Positions 53,102 through 61,497 of a stretch of 64,000 nt of DNA are shown here, piece by piece; the stretch's first letter is position 1, and every line of letters begins with the position of its first letter. This DNA is from Flavobacteriaceae bacterium. Lineage in GTDB: Bacteria > Bacteroidota > Bacteroidia > Flavobacteriales > Flavobacteriaceae. A program made the position numbers and the translations under genes. The stretch covers positions 20,000-83,999 of the forward strand of contig WUAI01000010.1 in assembly GCA_009827225.1 (NCBI GenBank), in the 5' to 3' direction. The notes beneath the pieces were generated by a model. That model was not told the origin of the DNA and did no database searches. It was given only the letters and a program-made list of their open reading frames with translations.

Positions 53102-54677
53102 CTCTTTTCATATTTTGCCACATTAGCCTTAGATTTTCCTGGCCTATCTCATCAATAAATTGAACACGTGCAACCTCAAAACTACTTCTGAAGTTTTGCA
53201 TTTCGGATTCTTCTGTATATTCTCCTCTATATTTAGAGAAAAACGATTTCCCAGCCCTTAGATTTATATTTGTAACCATATCTAAAAATGAGGGTTGTTT
53301 TTTTTCGGAAACGTCCATCAATCTTTGCATTTGGATATTTTGTTGCTTTAGAAAGTATTGCATTCTCTTATCCATTGGTTGAAACTCATTTACGAGTTCC
53401 AAATCAAAAACTCTTTTATAATAGTTTTCTGAGGCTTCTATTATTTGTTCAATGATTGAAGCGATAACCTTGTTTGCATTTTTTTTCTTTGCCTTTAAAA
53501 TCTCTGTTACTGAGTAATAATTCTTAATGAGATAGTTAACAAATAATGCAGCAATGAGGTTTCGTATTTTAACATTGTTATAATTAATTTCAAGAATGTT
53601 GTAAAGCATCTCTGAAGCATATTTTCTGTCCAAAATGTAGCCAACTATCATATAAACCACATATTGCGAGTCTGTTTCCGATAATTCTTTTAGAGATTCT
53701 TTAGGAAGACCAACTGCATCGACTTTTGAACTTAAATTGCTAATTATGAATTGCAAAGAAGCTTTATATAAGTCATTGTCTGAGTTCAACCATTCTAGAA
53801 ATAGACTTTGGATAACTTTCGGATGTTTTAAATACAATTCTGCAATTATTCCTTCCAGTACAATTATTCCTTTCAATTTCTGATTATTATTAAGGACCCA
53901 ATTTTCAATAAATTCAGCGATTATCTCTGGATGTGAGACAATTACATCCTTTAACCTATAACGGATAGTATTGTAAACACCATTAAATTTTGGTTCTGTA
54001 AGGGATAATAAATTCAAGGATTTTTTAAAATATTCTAAATCTTCTTCAGGTTTAAACTCTTCATTAAGAGACCTTGCCACTTCACCTTGAACAGATGGGA
54101 TTTTTTCCTTTAATAATTCAATTATTATTTCCTTCGCCCCTTTAATTGTGTTTAAGTGCTTATTGTAAAATCTGACAATTATACCAATATGTTTTGTCGA
54201 TTTTTGCTTTATTATTTTTTGAAATAAGTTATGGACGTCATTTAAAAATTCTAATTCCTTTTCCTGGCTTTTAAAATTCACCCTATAAGCAGCATCAATA
54301 CCAGAAAAGACCAAATCATCATTATCACTTTCTAGATATTCCAATACTTTTGCTTCAAACGAATATTCTATTTTGGCTTTTGACAAGCCACTCAGAATAG
54401 AGGGAGTAAAAACTAAAGTTTCTCTAGCTCCTCTTTCTTCTAACATAGATAGTATTTCGATAGCTTCCTTCGGTCTTTTTTCCGCAAAGCTTCTGAGTCC
54501 TTCATAGATGTAATATCCAGCTCCGTCATTCTCTATTCTTTTGTATAATATTGGCAGGGTATCTACAAACTCCTTCTTATCTGGTATATTTAAATCTTTG
54601 CAGTACTCTCTAAGGTCTTGCCAAAACTCAAAATACTCGGGGTCCTCATTTAACCTTTTTAAAAATACATCTGACAT
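53085..54677 (-). CDS. Helical-repeat (HEAT/ARM-like) protein (candidate defence, gene 1)
   Basis: The 530-residue, almost entirely helical protein has repeating amphipathic pairs (for example LEFLNDVHNLFQKII, GIIVRFYNKHLNTI, VIQSLFLEWLNSD). This suits a HEAT/ARM-like solenoid over about 60-430. No enzymatic motif is visible. The C-terminal 100 residues are more polar (LMDVSEKKQPSFL...). Such solenoids often act as scaffolds or sensors. It heads the operon and overlaps the next gene by 17 bases. The leader upstream contains a terminator-like hairpin. There are no recognised homologues from reading alone. Confidence 0.65.
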   Translation of the reverse strand: MSDVFLKRLNEDPEYFEFWQDLREYCKDLNIPDKKEFVDTLPILYKRIENDGAGYYIYEGLRSFAEKRPKEAIEILSMLEERGARETLVFTPSILSGLSKAKIEYSFEAKVLEYLESDNDDLVFSGIDAAYRVNFKSQEKELEFLNDVHNLFQKIIKQKSTKHIGIIVRFYNKHLNTIKGAKEIIIELLKEKIPSVQGEVARSLNEEFKPEEDLEYFKKSLNLLSLTEPKFNGVYNTIRYRLKDVIVSHPEIIAEFIENWVLNNNQKLKGIIVLEGIIAELYLKHPKVIQSLFLEWLNSDNDLYKASLQFIISNLSSKVDAVGLPKESLKELSETDSQYVVYMIVGYILDRKYASEMLYNILEINYNNVKIRNLIAALFVNYLIKNYYSVTEILKAKKKNANKVIASIIEQIIEASENYYKRVFDLELVNEFQPMDKRMQYFLKQQNIQMQRLMDVSEKKQPSFLDMVTNINLRAGKSFFSKYRGEYTEESEMQNFRSSFEVARVQFIDEIGQENLRLMWQNMKRDELPN

Positions 54678-54696
54678 ATTTTGGATTTAATTCAAT

Positions 54697-54723
54697 AAAA
54701 AAGCCAATGAAATATCATTAGCT
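54697..54723 (-). terminator. Attenuator-like hairpin in the leader of the nuclease operon
   Basis: On the minus strand the RNA AGCUAAUGA-UAUU-UCAUUGGCU forms nine pairs (one G-U) and is followed by six U. Forward arms are 54702-54710 and 54715-54723, with the A-run at 54697-54702. It lies about 20-46 bases upstream of the ATG at 54677 and downstream of a -7 candidate, so it can stop transcription before the first gene. Confidence 0.7.
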
Positions 54724-54759
54724 CTTACCTACATTTTCTATTCCTTATGTTGTTGACTA

Positions 54760-54767
54760 TAAAGATA
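54760..54767 (-). promoter_or_regulatory. Candidate -7 element of the nuclease operon
   Basis: TATCTTTA on the minus strand is one base from TAnnTTTG. It would start transcription near 54753, leaving a leader of about 75 bases that includes the hairpin. A -33 element is not evident. Confidence 0.35.
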
Positions 54768-55008
54768 CTAAAGTGTTAAATAAAAACCTTACGGATTCTC
54801 ACATTTCACCTTGAGTTTTATAGGATTATACTTTCTTTCCTTTATTTGTGATTGAAATACAATGATTTTATTGATGTCTTCCGTTTTAAAAATATTGAAT
54901 TTGACAATGACCTACATAAGAGATTTAGCGTACCCCGAGGAATAACTACATCCAAATTGATGATTCTTTAATCCCTTCTAAAATCTTGCTTCAATTGTGT
55001 TAAAATTT

Positions 55009-55023
55009 AACCCGACTCGGGTT
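55009..55023. promoter_or_regulatory. Perfect palindrome AACCCGA-C-TCGGGTT (operator candidate)
   Basis: Seven-base arms with a one-base centre lie about 114 bases upstream of the HTH gene. The G+C content of the arms stands out from the A+T-rich gap. It lacks a T-tail for termination, so an operator for the element's HTH regulator is more likely. Confidence 0.4.
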
Positions 55024-55136
55024 GAACAGGTGATTTTTATCTACTAAAACTATTCAAGTTTGTACAAGGAATGTCAAACGATAGGAATTGAACTGAAATA
55101 GAAGTTTTAAGCCCGATTCCAAAAAAAAGAATAGTT

Positions 55137-55418
55137 ATGCCAGCAAGTATTTTAACAGCCGAAGATTTAGAGGATTTCAGAAAAAGCCTACTTGAAGAAA
55201 TCAAAGAAATGCTATTGCAATACAATAGGATTACGATAGATAGGTGGGTGAAGTCGAATATCGTAATGGCGAAGCTTGGAATCAGTCCAGGTACATTACA
55301 GAACTTCAGAATCAACGAAACCATACCCTATTCCAAATTGGGCGGTATCATTTACTACGATGAAGAAGAAATCAACGAGATACTTCTTAAAAACAAGAAT
55401 TTCTTTTTAAAAAAGTAG
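55137..55418 (+). CDS. Helix-turn-helix protein (MerR/excisionase-like)
   Basis: The 93-residue protein has a MerR-type winged HTH near residues 40-85: VMAKLGISPGTLQNFRINETIPYSKLGGIIYYDEEEI, typical of the HTH_17/excisionase group found in Bacteroidota elements (start of that segment about residue 43). The N-terminal helix (AEDLEDFRKSLLEEIKEML) may mediate dimerisation. It is likely an excision factor or transfer regulator. It is separated by three bases from the EEP gene, with which it should be co-expressed. Confidence 0.8.
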   Translation: MPASILTAEDLEDFRKSLLEEIKEMLLQYNRITIDRWVKSNIVMAKLGISPGTLQNFRINETIPYSKLGGIIYYDEEEINEILLKNKNFFLKK

Positions 55419-55421
55419 GTT

Positions 55422-56537
55422 ATGAGAATCGCAACATATAACATCCAAAACATTTTTTATCGGGATAGAGCCTTGATTAAAAAATATAGAGCTGAAAACA
55501 AAGCATTATGGGTTGAGGAATTTGAAATACTGATGCTTAAAGGAATGCGAACCACTCAGGAGTTTAACCGTATGCGTGCCCTATCACAACTTTTGGGTTT
55601 TGAAGATTCGCAGCACAGTCCGTATCTCACAATGATGCATAAAACAGGGCAATTATTTTTAAAGAAGGATGTGGCGGCAAACACTTACAAGGCAACACAT
55701 TTAACGGATTGGAATGGTTGGGTGAAATTAAACTCCAACCCCATTAATGATACCGCTATTGAGAATAAGGCCAAGATTATCAAAGAAGCATCAGCAGATA
55801 TACTGATTCTGTTGGAAGTCGAGGACAGAGCTTCGTTATTGGAATTCAATACGTATTTCTTGTCAAATGCCTATACCCATATACTGTATTTGGGAACCAA
55901 TGATGTTTATGGTAGGGGAATTGGAGTGTTGACCAAGGGGGGCTACAAAGTAAAATCAATGAAGTCCCACGTCAATGATTTTGACGCTAACGGGAATCCC
56001 ATTTTTGATATGGATTTGCAGGAATATAAAATCAGTACACCCTACGGGAAAATCGTAACGGTTCTGTCGACTTGCTTTTTAGATGATGCAGAAAATCCCA
56101 GACAATCCAATACCAAAATTGAAGTCCAATCCGAAAGGATAGCAGAGGTATATCAAACACTCGATAAATCCAATGATTTAATAGCTGTCGTGGGTACCTT
56201 GAATGCACCTTCATATAGTAAATCACTGTTGCCGATAACAGAGGAAACCGATTTAAAAGATGTTTCAAAACACCACACGTTTGAGGTGGATTTGGACAAG
56301 GGCAAAGACTCCAGATATTTCCGTTTAGGGGCTTATAAAATGGGTGTGAACATCAAACAACGTGATTATTTGATGCTTTCTGCCAGATTATTCAAAGATG
56401 TAAAAAATAGCGGACTGATTCGAAAAGGGATTTGGTTTAAAAAACGACCGCAATGGGAAATGCTCAAAAGCATTAAAAATGAAACACATATGGCAAGTGA
56501 ACATCCTTTGGTATGGTCGCATTTAAAAATAAGCTAG
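55422..56537 (+). CDS. Endonuclease/exonuclease/phosphatase (EEP) family protein with altered motifs
   Basis: This 371-residue EEP-fold protein has MRIATYNIQNIFY at the start (Asn and Gln/Asn metal-side residues), ILLEVED (catalytic Glu), VVGTLNAP in place of the usual GDFN, and SEHPLVWSHL in place of SDHxP. The Asp of the GD motif is therefore Thr, and SDH is SEH, although N and H remain. Activity may be changed rather than lost. It has no signal peptide. It lies between the HTH and ORF6N genes, within the element cargo. Confidence 0.75.
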   Translation: MRIATYNIQNIFYRDRALIKKYRAENKALWVEEFEILMLKGMRTTQEFNRMRALSQLLGFEDSQHSPYLTMMHKTGQLFLKKDVAANTYKATHLTDWNGWVKLNSNPINDTAIENKAKIIKEASADILILLEVEDRASLLEFNTYFLSNAYTHILYLGTNDVYGRGIGVLTKGGYKVKSMKSHVNDFDANGNPIFDMDLQEYKISTPYGKIVTVLSTCFLDDAENPRQSNTKIEVQSERIAEVYQTLDKSNDLIAVVGTLNAPSYSKSLLPITEETDLKDVSKHHTFEVDLDKGKDSRYFRLGAYKMGVNIKQRDYLMLSARLFKDVKNSGLIRKGIWFKKRPQWEMLKSIKNETHMASEHPLVWSHLKIS

Positions 56538-56539
56538 TT

Positions 56540-57067
56540 ATGGAATTACAGAAGATACAAAATAGGATATACGAAATAAGGGGGCAAAAAGTACTGTTAG
56601 ATTTTGACCTTGCAGAATTATACGGAACGGAAACCAAAAGGTTAAAAGAAGCTGTGAGACGGAATATGGAGCGTTTCCCGTCTGATTTTATGTTTGAATT
56701 ATCCAATGAAGAATATAAATCTTTAAGGACGCAATTTGCGACCTTAGAAAAACAAGGACGTGGCAAGTTCAGTAAATACAATCCGTTTGCGTTTACGGAA
56801 CAAGGTATTGCAATGCTTGCAAGTGTATTGCGCAGCCCCAAAGCAATTGAGGTCAATATACAGATTGTCCGTGCTTTTGTTTTCCTCAGAAAATATGCCC
56901 TATCACATTCGGAATTGGCCCATAAGCTTCAAGAATTGGAAACCAAGTATAACAAACAATTCAGAGATGTTTTTGAGGCGATTAATTTTCTACTTCAAAA
57001 AAACAAGGTGCAAACCGAACAGCTTAATAGAAAGCGTATCGGTTACAAAAGAGGGAATATGGACTAA
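56540..57067 (+). CDS. ORF6N-domain DNA-binding protein
   Basis: The 175-residue protein begins IQNRIYEIRGQKVLLDFDLAELYG, the ORF6N domain (residues 5-90) of phage-type regulators. It ends in a coiled coil (HKLQELETKYNKQFRDVF) and basic tail. ORF6N proteins occur in prophages and mobile elements, but their function is not well established. ATG 56540 is two bases after the EEP stop; a longer frame from 56513 overlaps the EEP gene and is less likely. It converges on the next gene with a four-base overlap. Confidence 0.87.
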   Translation: MELQKIQNRIYEIRGQKVLLDFDLAELYGTETKRLKEAVRRNMERFPSDFMFELSNEEYKSLRTQFATLEKQGRGKFSKYNPFAFTEQGIAMLASVLRSPKAIEVNIQIVRAFVFLRKYALSHSELAHKLQELETKYNKQFRDVFEAINFLLQKNKVQTEQLNRKRIGYKRGNMD

Positions 57068-57504
57068 CCTATCACCTCATATACAAACCTACTCTTTGTA
57101 TCTCCAATTTTTTGGGACAATTCTAATTTGATGGGCTTGATAATATTTGGAATGCTAGGTAAACTTTGAAGAAAAACACCCAAGTCTTTCTTGTCCTCGA
57201 ATGTGGCTCCGTTTCCATTTTTATTCACCTCAGACAAAAAGCGATGTCCGCCCTTGTTGCCAATCCACGCAACTGAACTCAGAGGAATATTAAAAAAGAC
57301 TTCACACTTAAAATCGATATAATCCATATCAGAAGAACTGTAGTCTTTTGAAATCGAAGAGTAAAGTGTTTTATAATGCGTTATTAGCGTGTCTAAAAAT
57401 TTACCTCTTTCGTCGGCTTTTATGGGTTTTAAAAGTGTTTTCAATTGTTTGATATTATCAAACTGTCTTAGAGGGTTTGGCTTTGATTCAATTTTAAATT
57501 TCAT
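57064..57504 (-). CDS. Hypothetical protein of the element
   Basis: The 146-residue protein has no signal peptide or membrane segment. It starts MKFKIESKPNPLRQFDNIKQLKTL and has a central WIGNKGGHRFLSEVN segment. I recognise no domain. It overlaps the ORF6N gene by four bases, tail to tail. The minus orientation and A+T-rich composition match the other cargo. It could be a small regulator or an inhibitor, but nothing supports a specific role. Confidence 0.55.
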   Translation of the reverse strand: MKFKIESKPNPLRQFDNIKQLKTLLKPIKADERGKFLDTLITHYKTLYSSISKDYSSSDMDYIDFKCEVFFNIPLSSVAWIGNKGGHRFLSEVNKNGNGATFEDKKDLGVFLQSLPSIPNIIKPIKLELSQKIGDTKSRFVYEVIG

Positions 57505-57657
57505 AATAATAAATTTTAATGTTATTGATTTTCAGTACTTAATAATCTTTAGTCTTAGGAAAACTGTTGTTTCATAAATTCCCATAATTCTCTTCCCACG
57601 GTCACTATAATTTCTTTGAGCACTTTATATAGGCTAATACATACATCTTTCATCATC

Positions 57658-58287
57658 TTAATTTTTAATGGACATCAGTAATGCCAATGCCAATGCGTTA
57701 ATATTCTTTTTCAATTCCAAATAGGAGGCTTCATCTACATTTGACAAAAAACCAAGCTCAACCAAAATAGCTGGGCTTGTTGCTATCGATTCTCGTAATA
57801 CCTGAAAATTGGCCCTTTTGATTCCCCTGTTTCTATAGCCCAATCGTTCTGTAAGGACATTAACCATAGCTAGTGCAATAGCTTTGGATTTTACTTGATT
57901 TTCAGTTTGTAAAGATGTCTTGTTATGTAGATAAATTTCAATACCTGTAGCCTTGCTATTGAGTGCGTGGTTGCAATGCAGCGATATAAAGAAGTCTGGT
58001 TGCAACGCATTGACCAACTTTGTACGATGGCTAAGTGATATAAGGGTGTCTTTATATCGGGTAAGGTATAGCTCGTAGGTATTATCAAGTAGTATGCTGT
58101 TATAAAATAGCATTGCTTTCGCAATCGCCAAGGTGATATCTTTCTCTTTTATGTGATTGGTGCCTATAGCTCCAAAGTCCGTTCCGCCGTGTCCAGCATC
58201 GATAATAATAACTTTTTTCCCCTGTGAAAACAGTACGGGTCCAGTTATAAAATATAGCATTAAGAACAGGATTTTAAACGGTCTCAT
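57658..58287 (-). CDS. N-acetylmuramoyl-L-alanine amidase of the element (Amidase_3)
   Basis: The 209-residue exported protein has a signal peptide (MRPFKILFLMLYFITGPVLFS, then QGKK) followed by a bare amidase domain: IIIDAGHGGTDFGAIG, FFISLHCNHALNS and AILVELGFLSNVDEA, holding the zinc ligands and the catalytic Glu. It lacks the C-terminal SPOR-like part of the chromosomal amidase at 34837-35958. It probably opens the cell wall for the conjugation channel. The ATG at 58287 follows a longer frame from 58320. It is oriented away from the tra operon. Confidence 0.87.
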   Translation of the reverse strand: MRPFKILFLMLYFITGPVLFSQGKKVIIIDAGHGGTDFGAIGTNHIKEKDITLAIAKAMLFYNSILLDNTYELYLTRYKDTLISLSHRTKLVNALQPDFFISLHCNHALNSKATGIEIYLHNKTSLQTENQVKSKAIALAMVNVLTERLGYRNRGIKRANFQVLRESIATSPAILVELGFLSNVDEASYLELKKNINALALALLMSIKN

Positions 58288-58489
58288 AGTATATATGTTT
58301 TTAAATTTCTCATTACACAATTTTTAAAGATTTCGTCCAATACATCATTTTTCTTCAAAATTTAACGCTCATTACCGTTAATATTTTTTGTTTTTCTCCC
58401 TTATCGAGCATTCACTTATAGATTTCGCAAAAAGTAAGTTCTAACAAGGTCGTTCTAAACCATTTGGGAGGCCATAAAACGTAAGCGTT

Positions 58490-58777
58490 ATGAAAAAAGC
58501 AGTTTATCTAACGTGGGCAATGCTCCTGATGAGCCTACCCACATTTGCACAAATTGGGGGTATTGAAGATTCAGTAAATGATGTTTCTGATACGATTAGG
58601 TCAATTTTCCCTTTGCTTTTAGGAGTTATATTCCTAATCGGATTCTTATTTAATGCGGGCCATTTTTTTGGGGAGAATGCGGACCTTAAAAAAGGGATTA
58701 CCCGTGTACTTGTCTTTGTGCTTATAGCAGGTGCGGTAGTGGGCATCTTTACCTATCTCATTGGAATCGTAGTATAA
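58490..58777 (+). CDS. traE: TraE, DUF4134 conjugation protein (pilin-like)
   Basis: The 95-residue protein has a signal peptide (...MSLPTFA) followed by two membrane helices (IFPLLLGVIFLIGFLFNAGHFF and VLVFVLIAGAVVGIFTYLIG). This small two-span plan is like VirB2-type pilins. DUF4134 is the first gene of Bacteroides-type mating-channel operons. A hairpin with a T-run follows its stop, unlike the tighter junctions downstream. Confidence 0.87.
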   Translation: MKKAVYLTWAMLLMSLPTFAQIGGIEDSVNDVSDTIRSIFPLLLGVIFLIGFLFNAGHFFGENADLKKGITRVLVFVLIAGAVVGIFTYLIGIVV

Positions 58778-58796
58778 GCCTCATAGAGGCTTTTTT
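58777..58796 (+). terminator. Hairpin terminator between traE and traF
   Basis: The stem AGCCTC / GAGGCT (58777-58782, 58786-58791) has an ATA loop and a run of T to 58796. It begins at the last base of the traE stop and ends 15 bases before the traF ATG. It may reduce expression of the downstream genes relative to traE. Confidence 0.7.
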
Positions 58797-58811
58797 AAAA
58801 AAGCAAACCCA

Positions 58812-59096
58812 ATGAAGAAGTACGGGGTATATAAGAACATTCGCAAAGGGGCTATGATATGGGGACTTCCCATATCGCTCTTTGCAATGATGATGCTATC
58901 CATATTGACATCCCTACTGGTCATCATTTTTTCATTCAGTTTGGGGGTAATCCTAGTGGCTACCCTTTGGAACGGCACTATGTACATCGTGCTCACCAAA
59001 ATAGCCCGTAAAGCCATTTCACTGAATTTCAATACGGTATTCCCAAAAGTCATCAGTAACAAAAAAGAAAATCTGACACATTATGTCGATTATTAA
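58812..59096 (+). CDS. traF: TraF, DUF4133 conjugation protein
   Basis: The 94-residue inner-membrane protein begins MKKYGVYKNIRKGAMIWGLP and has two adjacent membrane helices (LFAMMMLSILTSLLVIIFSF and LGVILVATLWNG). It corresponds to the VirB3-like component of the mating channel. Its end overlaps the traG start by 14 bases. Confidence 0.88.
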   Translation: MKKYGVYKNIRKGAMIWGLPISLFAMMMLSILTSLLVIIFSFSLGVILVATLWNGTMYIVLTKIARKAISLNFNTVFPKVISNKKENLTHYVDY

Positions 59097-61497
59097 TATA
59101 GCCACATACAATCCCATCATTGAGATACAGGACAATGTCATCTTTGCCAATAATGGCAATGTCATAGTCTGTTATCAAGTGGAACTGCCAGAAGTCTACT
59201 CCCTGTCCGAAAAGGATTTTGAGGATTTGCACAGCACTTGGTTTCAGGCATTAAAGTCATTACCTGTTGGCTGTGTTATACACAAGCAGGATGTGTATTT
59301 AAAGAAAGCATTCAGTTCTGAATACTTGCCCAACGATACCTTTTTGGCGAAAGCTACCCACGACCATTTTAAAGGCAGAGAATATATAGAACATACGTGT
59401 TACTTGTTTTTTACGCTGGTGCGAAACAAAACGATGAACAATTCCAAATATGTCAATCCTTTTAGAAAAGTAAGTAAGGGCATTCATCAAGAATTAAATC
59501 AGAATGTACATAGTTTCATCGGTTCGGTAAACGATTCCATTACCTATATCAACAACAGCCGTAAGGTGTCATTGATACCTCTTGATAAAGAAGGGATACT
59601 TGAACTGAGTGGTAATTTTTTCAATGGCTTTAATGTGGGTTACGATACCGATATGCTTTTGGAAAAATCAAAAGTGACCATTGGCAACCATCATTTTGAT
59701 GTCCTGGCAGTCAATAGTGAAACTTGCTTTGGCGAAAGCGTACAGACCAGTAAAATAAATGAACGGTTTACTTCGGATGATTTTGTGTTTCATCAAGGTT
59801 ATGTGGATGGTATTGGATTATCATTAAACGAGAATCATATTGTCAATCAAATCATCTACTTAGATGATAAACAGAAATGGCGAAAACTACTCGATAAGAA
59901 AATTGAAGAACTTAAAAAGAGCTCAAATTTCGGAACACAGAATAAAGTCATCCTTAAAAAGATTGAGCATATCGTTGGTCAAATAAATAACGACGATAAT
60001 GCCAGAATCATCAGGGGACATTTGAACATTATCTATTGGAGTGAGGAAGCCCAGGAATTAAAACGCATTGGCTCCCGTATCAAGGCCGAGTTCAAGGAAT
60101 TGGATATAACCCCATATTATCCAAGAGGCGAAGAACGTAAGAACTATATCCTGAATAGTTATCCCTGTTTTGCTTCCAATTTTTCCAATGAAGACGTTTA
60201 TGTCACTGACCTAAAACACGCGCTATGCCTTTATCTGAACAATACCAATTATAGAACGGACAAGCAGGGTATTATTTTTAATGACCGTGAACATAATATT
60301 CCTGTACTGAAGGATGTATGGGATGAGCAAAAGAAGCGTATCAAAGCGAGAAACTTTGCCATTTTTGCGCCAACAGGAGAAGGAAAATCTTTTTTGGCAA
60401 ACAACATCCTGCGTCAATACTTTGAAATGAACGTGCGTCTGGTCATTATAGACTTGGGCGGTTCCTATACCAAGTTTGCCAGTCTATACCCCGAACAGTA
60501 TACCGTATTGCGCTATGAAAGTGGAAAGAACCTCGGTATTAATCCGTTTTATGTAGCCAATACAAATGACATCACACCCGAGCGGTTAGAAGATTTGTCC
60601 ATATTTCTTTTTGAATTGATTGGTGAAGGCACCAAACCTAAAAAAGAACAATCTGTAGCCTTAAAGAAAATACTCCATTCCTATTACAAAAATAATTCTG
60701 GGGAGCATTCCTTAGATAGCTTTTATACCTATGTCGAATCGCAACGAGAAGACCTCTTGACGAAGCTTCATATCCATTCAGATTATTTCAATGTTGAGGG
60801 ATTTTTACACATCCTATCAGAGTATGTGCGTGAAGGCTTGTACAGCTTTCTATTTGAAACTAGTGAAGACCAATCCTATAAAATTGAGGACAAGCGCTTG
60901 ATTGTTTTTGAGTTGGATGAGGTGAAGGACAACAAGGAAATTCTTTCCGTGATGCTCAAACTCATCAAAACGGCCATACAGCGGACCATTTGGCAGAACA
61001 AGGAAGAAAAGGGAATTATCCTTTTTGATGAGTTTGCCAAACAATTGAAGTTTGAGAACGTATTGGAGTCGGTAGAGTTCTATTACCAGGCCATCCGAAA
61101 ACAGGAAGGTGCCATAGGTATCATTTTACAATCCATCAACCAATTACCAAACAACTCCACATCTGCAAGTATTCTAGAAAACACACAGGTTGTTTATAGC
61201 CTGAATAATGAAAAAGGCTATGAAGAATTGGCGAAACGGTTGAACCTGTCCAGCCACGACCGCAATCAACTAAAATCCATAAAAAACAACCTGTCAGGAA
61301 AACGCAAGTACACCGAGATTTTTATCAAAATCGGGAAAGAGAGCAACATCTTCCGATTGGAAGTGCCTCAAGAGGTATTTGCTGCCTACTTGACCGATGG
61401 GGCAGACAACGAGGCCATAATGGCCATTTACAAAGAGAAAGGCTGTATGGAGACAGCTATTAAAGAATTCATTCATTTAAAATCACAAAAGTTATGA
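59083..61497 (+). CDS. traG: TraG, VirB4-like conjugation ATPase
   Basis: This 804-residue ATPase has Walker A APTGEGKSFLA near residue 429 and Walker B GIILFDEFAKQL (about 644). It powers assembly of, and passage through, the mating channel. The N-terminal third matches VirB4-type N-domains (VIVCYQVELPEVYSLS). In this operon family it interacts with TraE/TraF in the inner membrane. It starts inside the end of traF and overlaps traI by four bases. Confidence 0.93.
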   Translation: MSIINIATYNPIIEIQDNVIFANNGNVIVCYQVELPEVYSLSEKDFEDLHSTWFQALKSLPVGCVIHKQDVYLKKAFSSEYLPNDTFLAKATHDHFKGREYIEHTCYLFFTLVRNKTMNNSKYVNPFRKVSKGIHQELNQNVHSFIGSVNDSITYINNSRKVSLIPLDKEGILELSGNFFNGFNVGYDTDMLLEKSKVTIGNHHFDVLAVNSETCFGESVQTSKINERFTSDDFVFHQGYVDGIGLSLNENHIVNQIIYLDDKQKWRKLLDKKIEELKKSSNFGTQNKVILKKIEHIVGQINNDDNARIIRGHLNIIYWSEEAQELKRIGSRIKAEFKELDITPYYPRGEERKNYILNSYPCFASNFSNEDVYVTDLKHALCLYLNNTNYRTDKQGIIFNDREHNIPVLKDVWDEQKKRIKARNFAIFAPTGEGKSFLANNILRQYFEMNVRLVIIDLGGSYTKFASLYPEQYTVLRYESGKNLGINPFYVANTNDITPERLEDLSIFLFELIGEGTKPKKEQSVALKKILHSYYKNNSGEHSLDSFYTYVESQREDLLTKLHIHSDYFNVEGFLHILSEYVREGLYSFLFETSEDQSYKIEDKRLIVFELDEVKDNKEILSVMLKLIKTAIQRTIWQNKEEKGIILFDEFAKQLKFENVLESVEFYYQAIRKQEGAIGIILQSINQLPNNSTSASILENTQVVYSLNNEKGYEELAKRLNLSSHDRNQLKSIKNNLSGKRKYTEIFIKIGKESNIFRLEVPQEVFAAYLTDGADNEAIMAIYKEKGCMETAIKEFIHLKSQKL

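Larger units (their letters stand above)
54678..55136. other. Divergent intergenic region of the element (459 bases)
   Basis: No gene is seen here. The region holds the leader hairpin and -7 candidate of the minus-strand nuclease operon, a 15-base palindrome at 55009-55023, and a short TTGTACAA palindrome near 55055. It separates the minus-strand operon from the plus-strand HTH gene, so it must carry two opposing promoters. Confidence 0.6.

Noticed and set aside
54678..55136. Replication origin or toxin-antitoxin pair in the divergent gap
   Set aside because: There are no iterons, DnaA-like clusters or small coupled frames; palindromes and promoters explain the region better.
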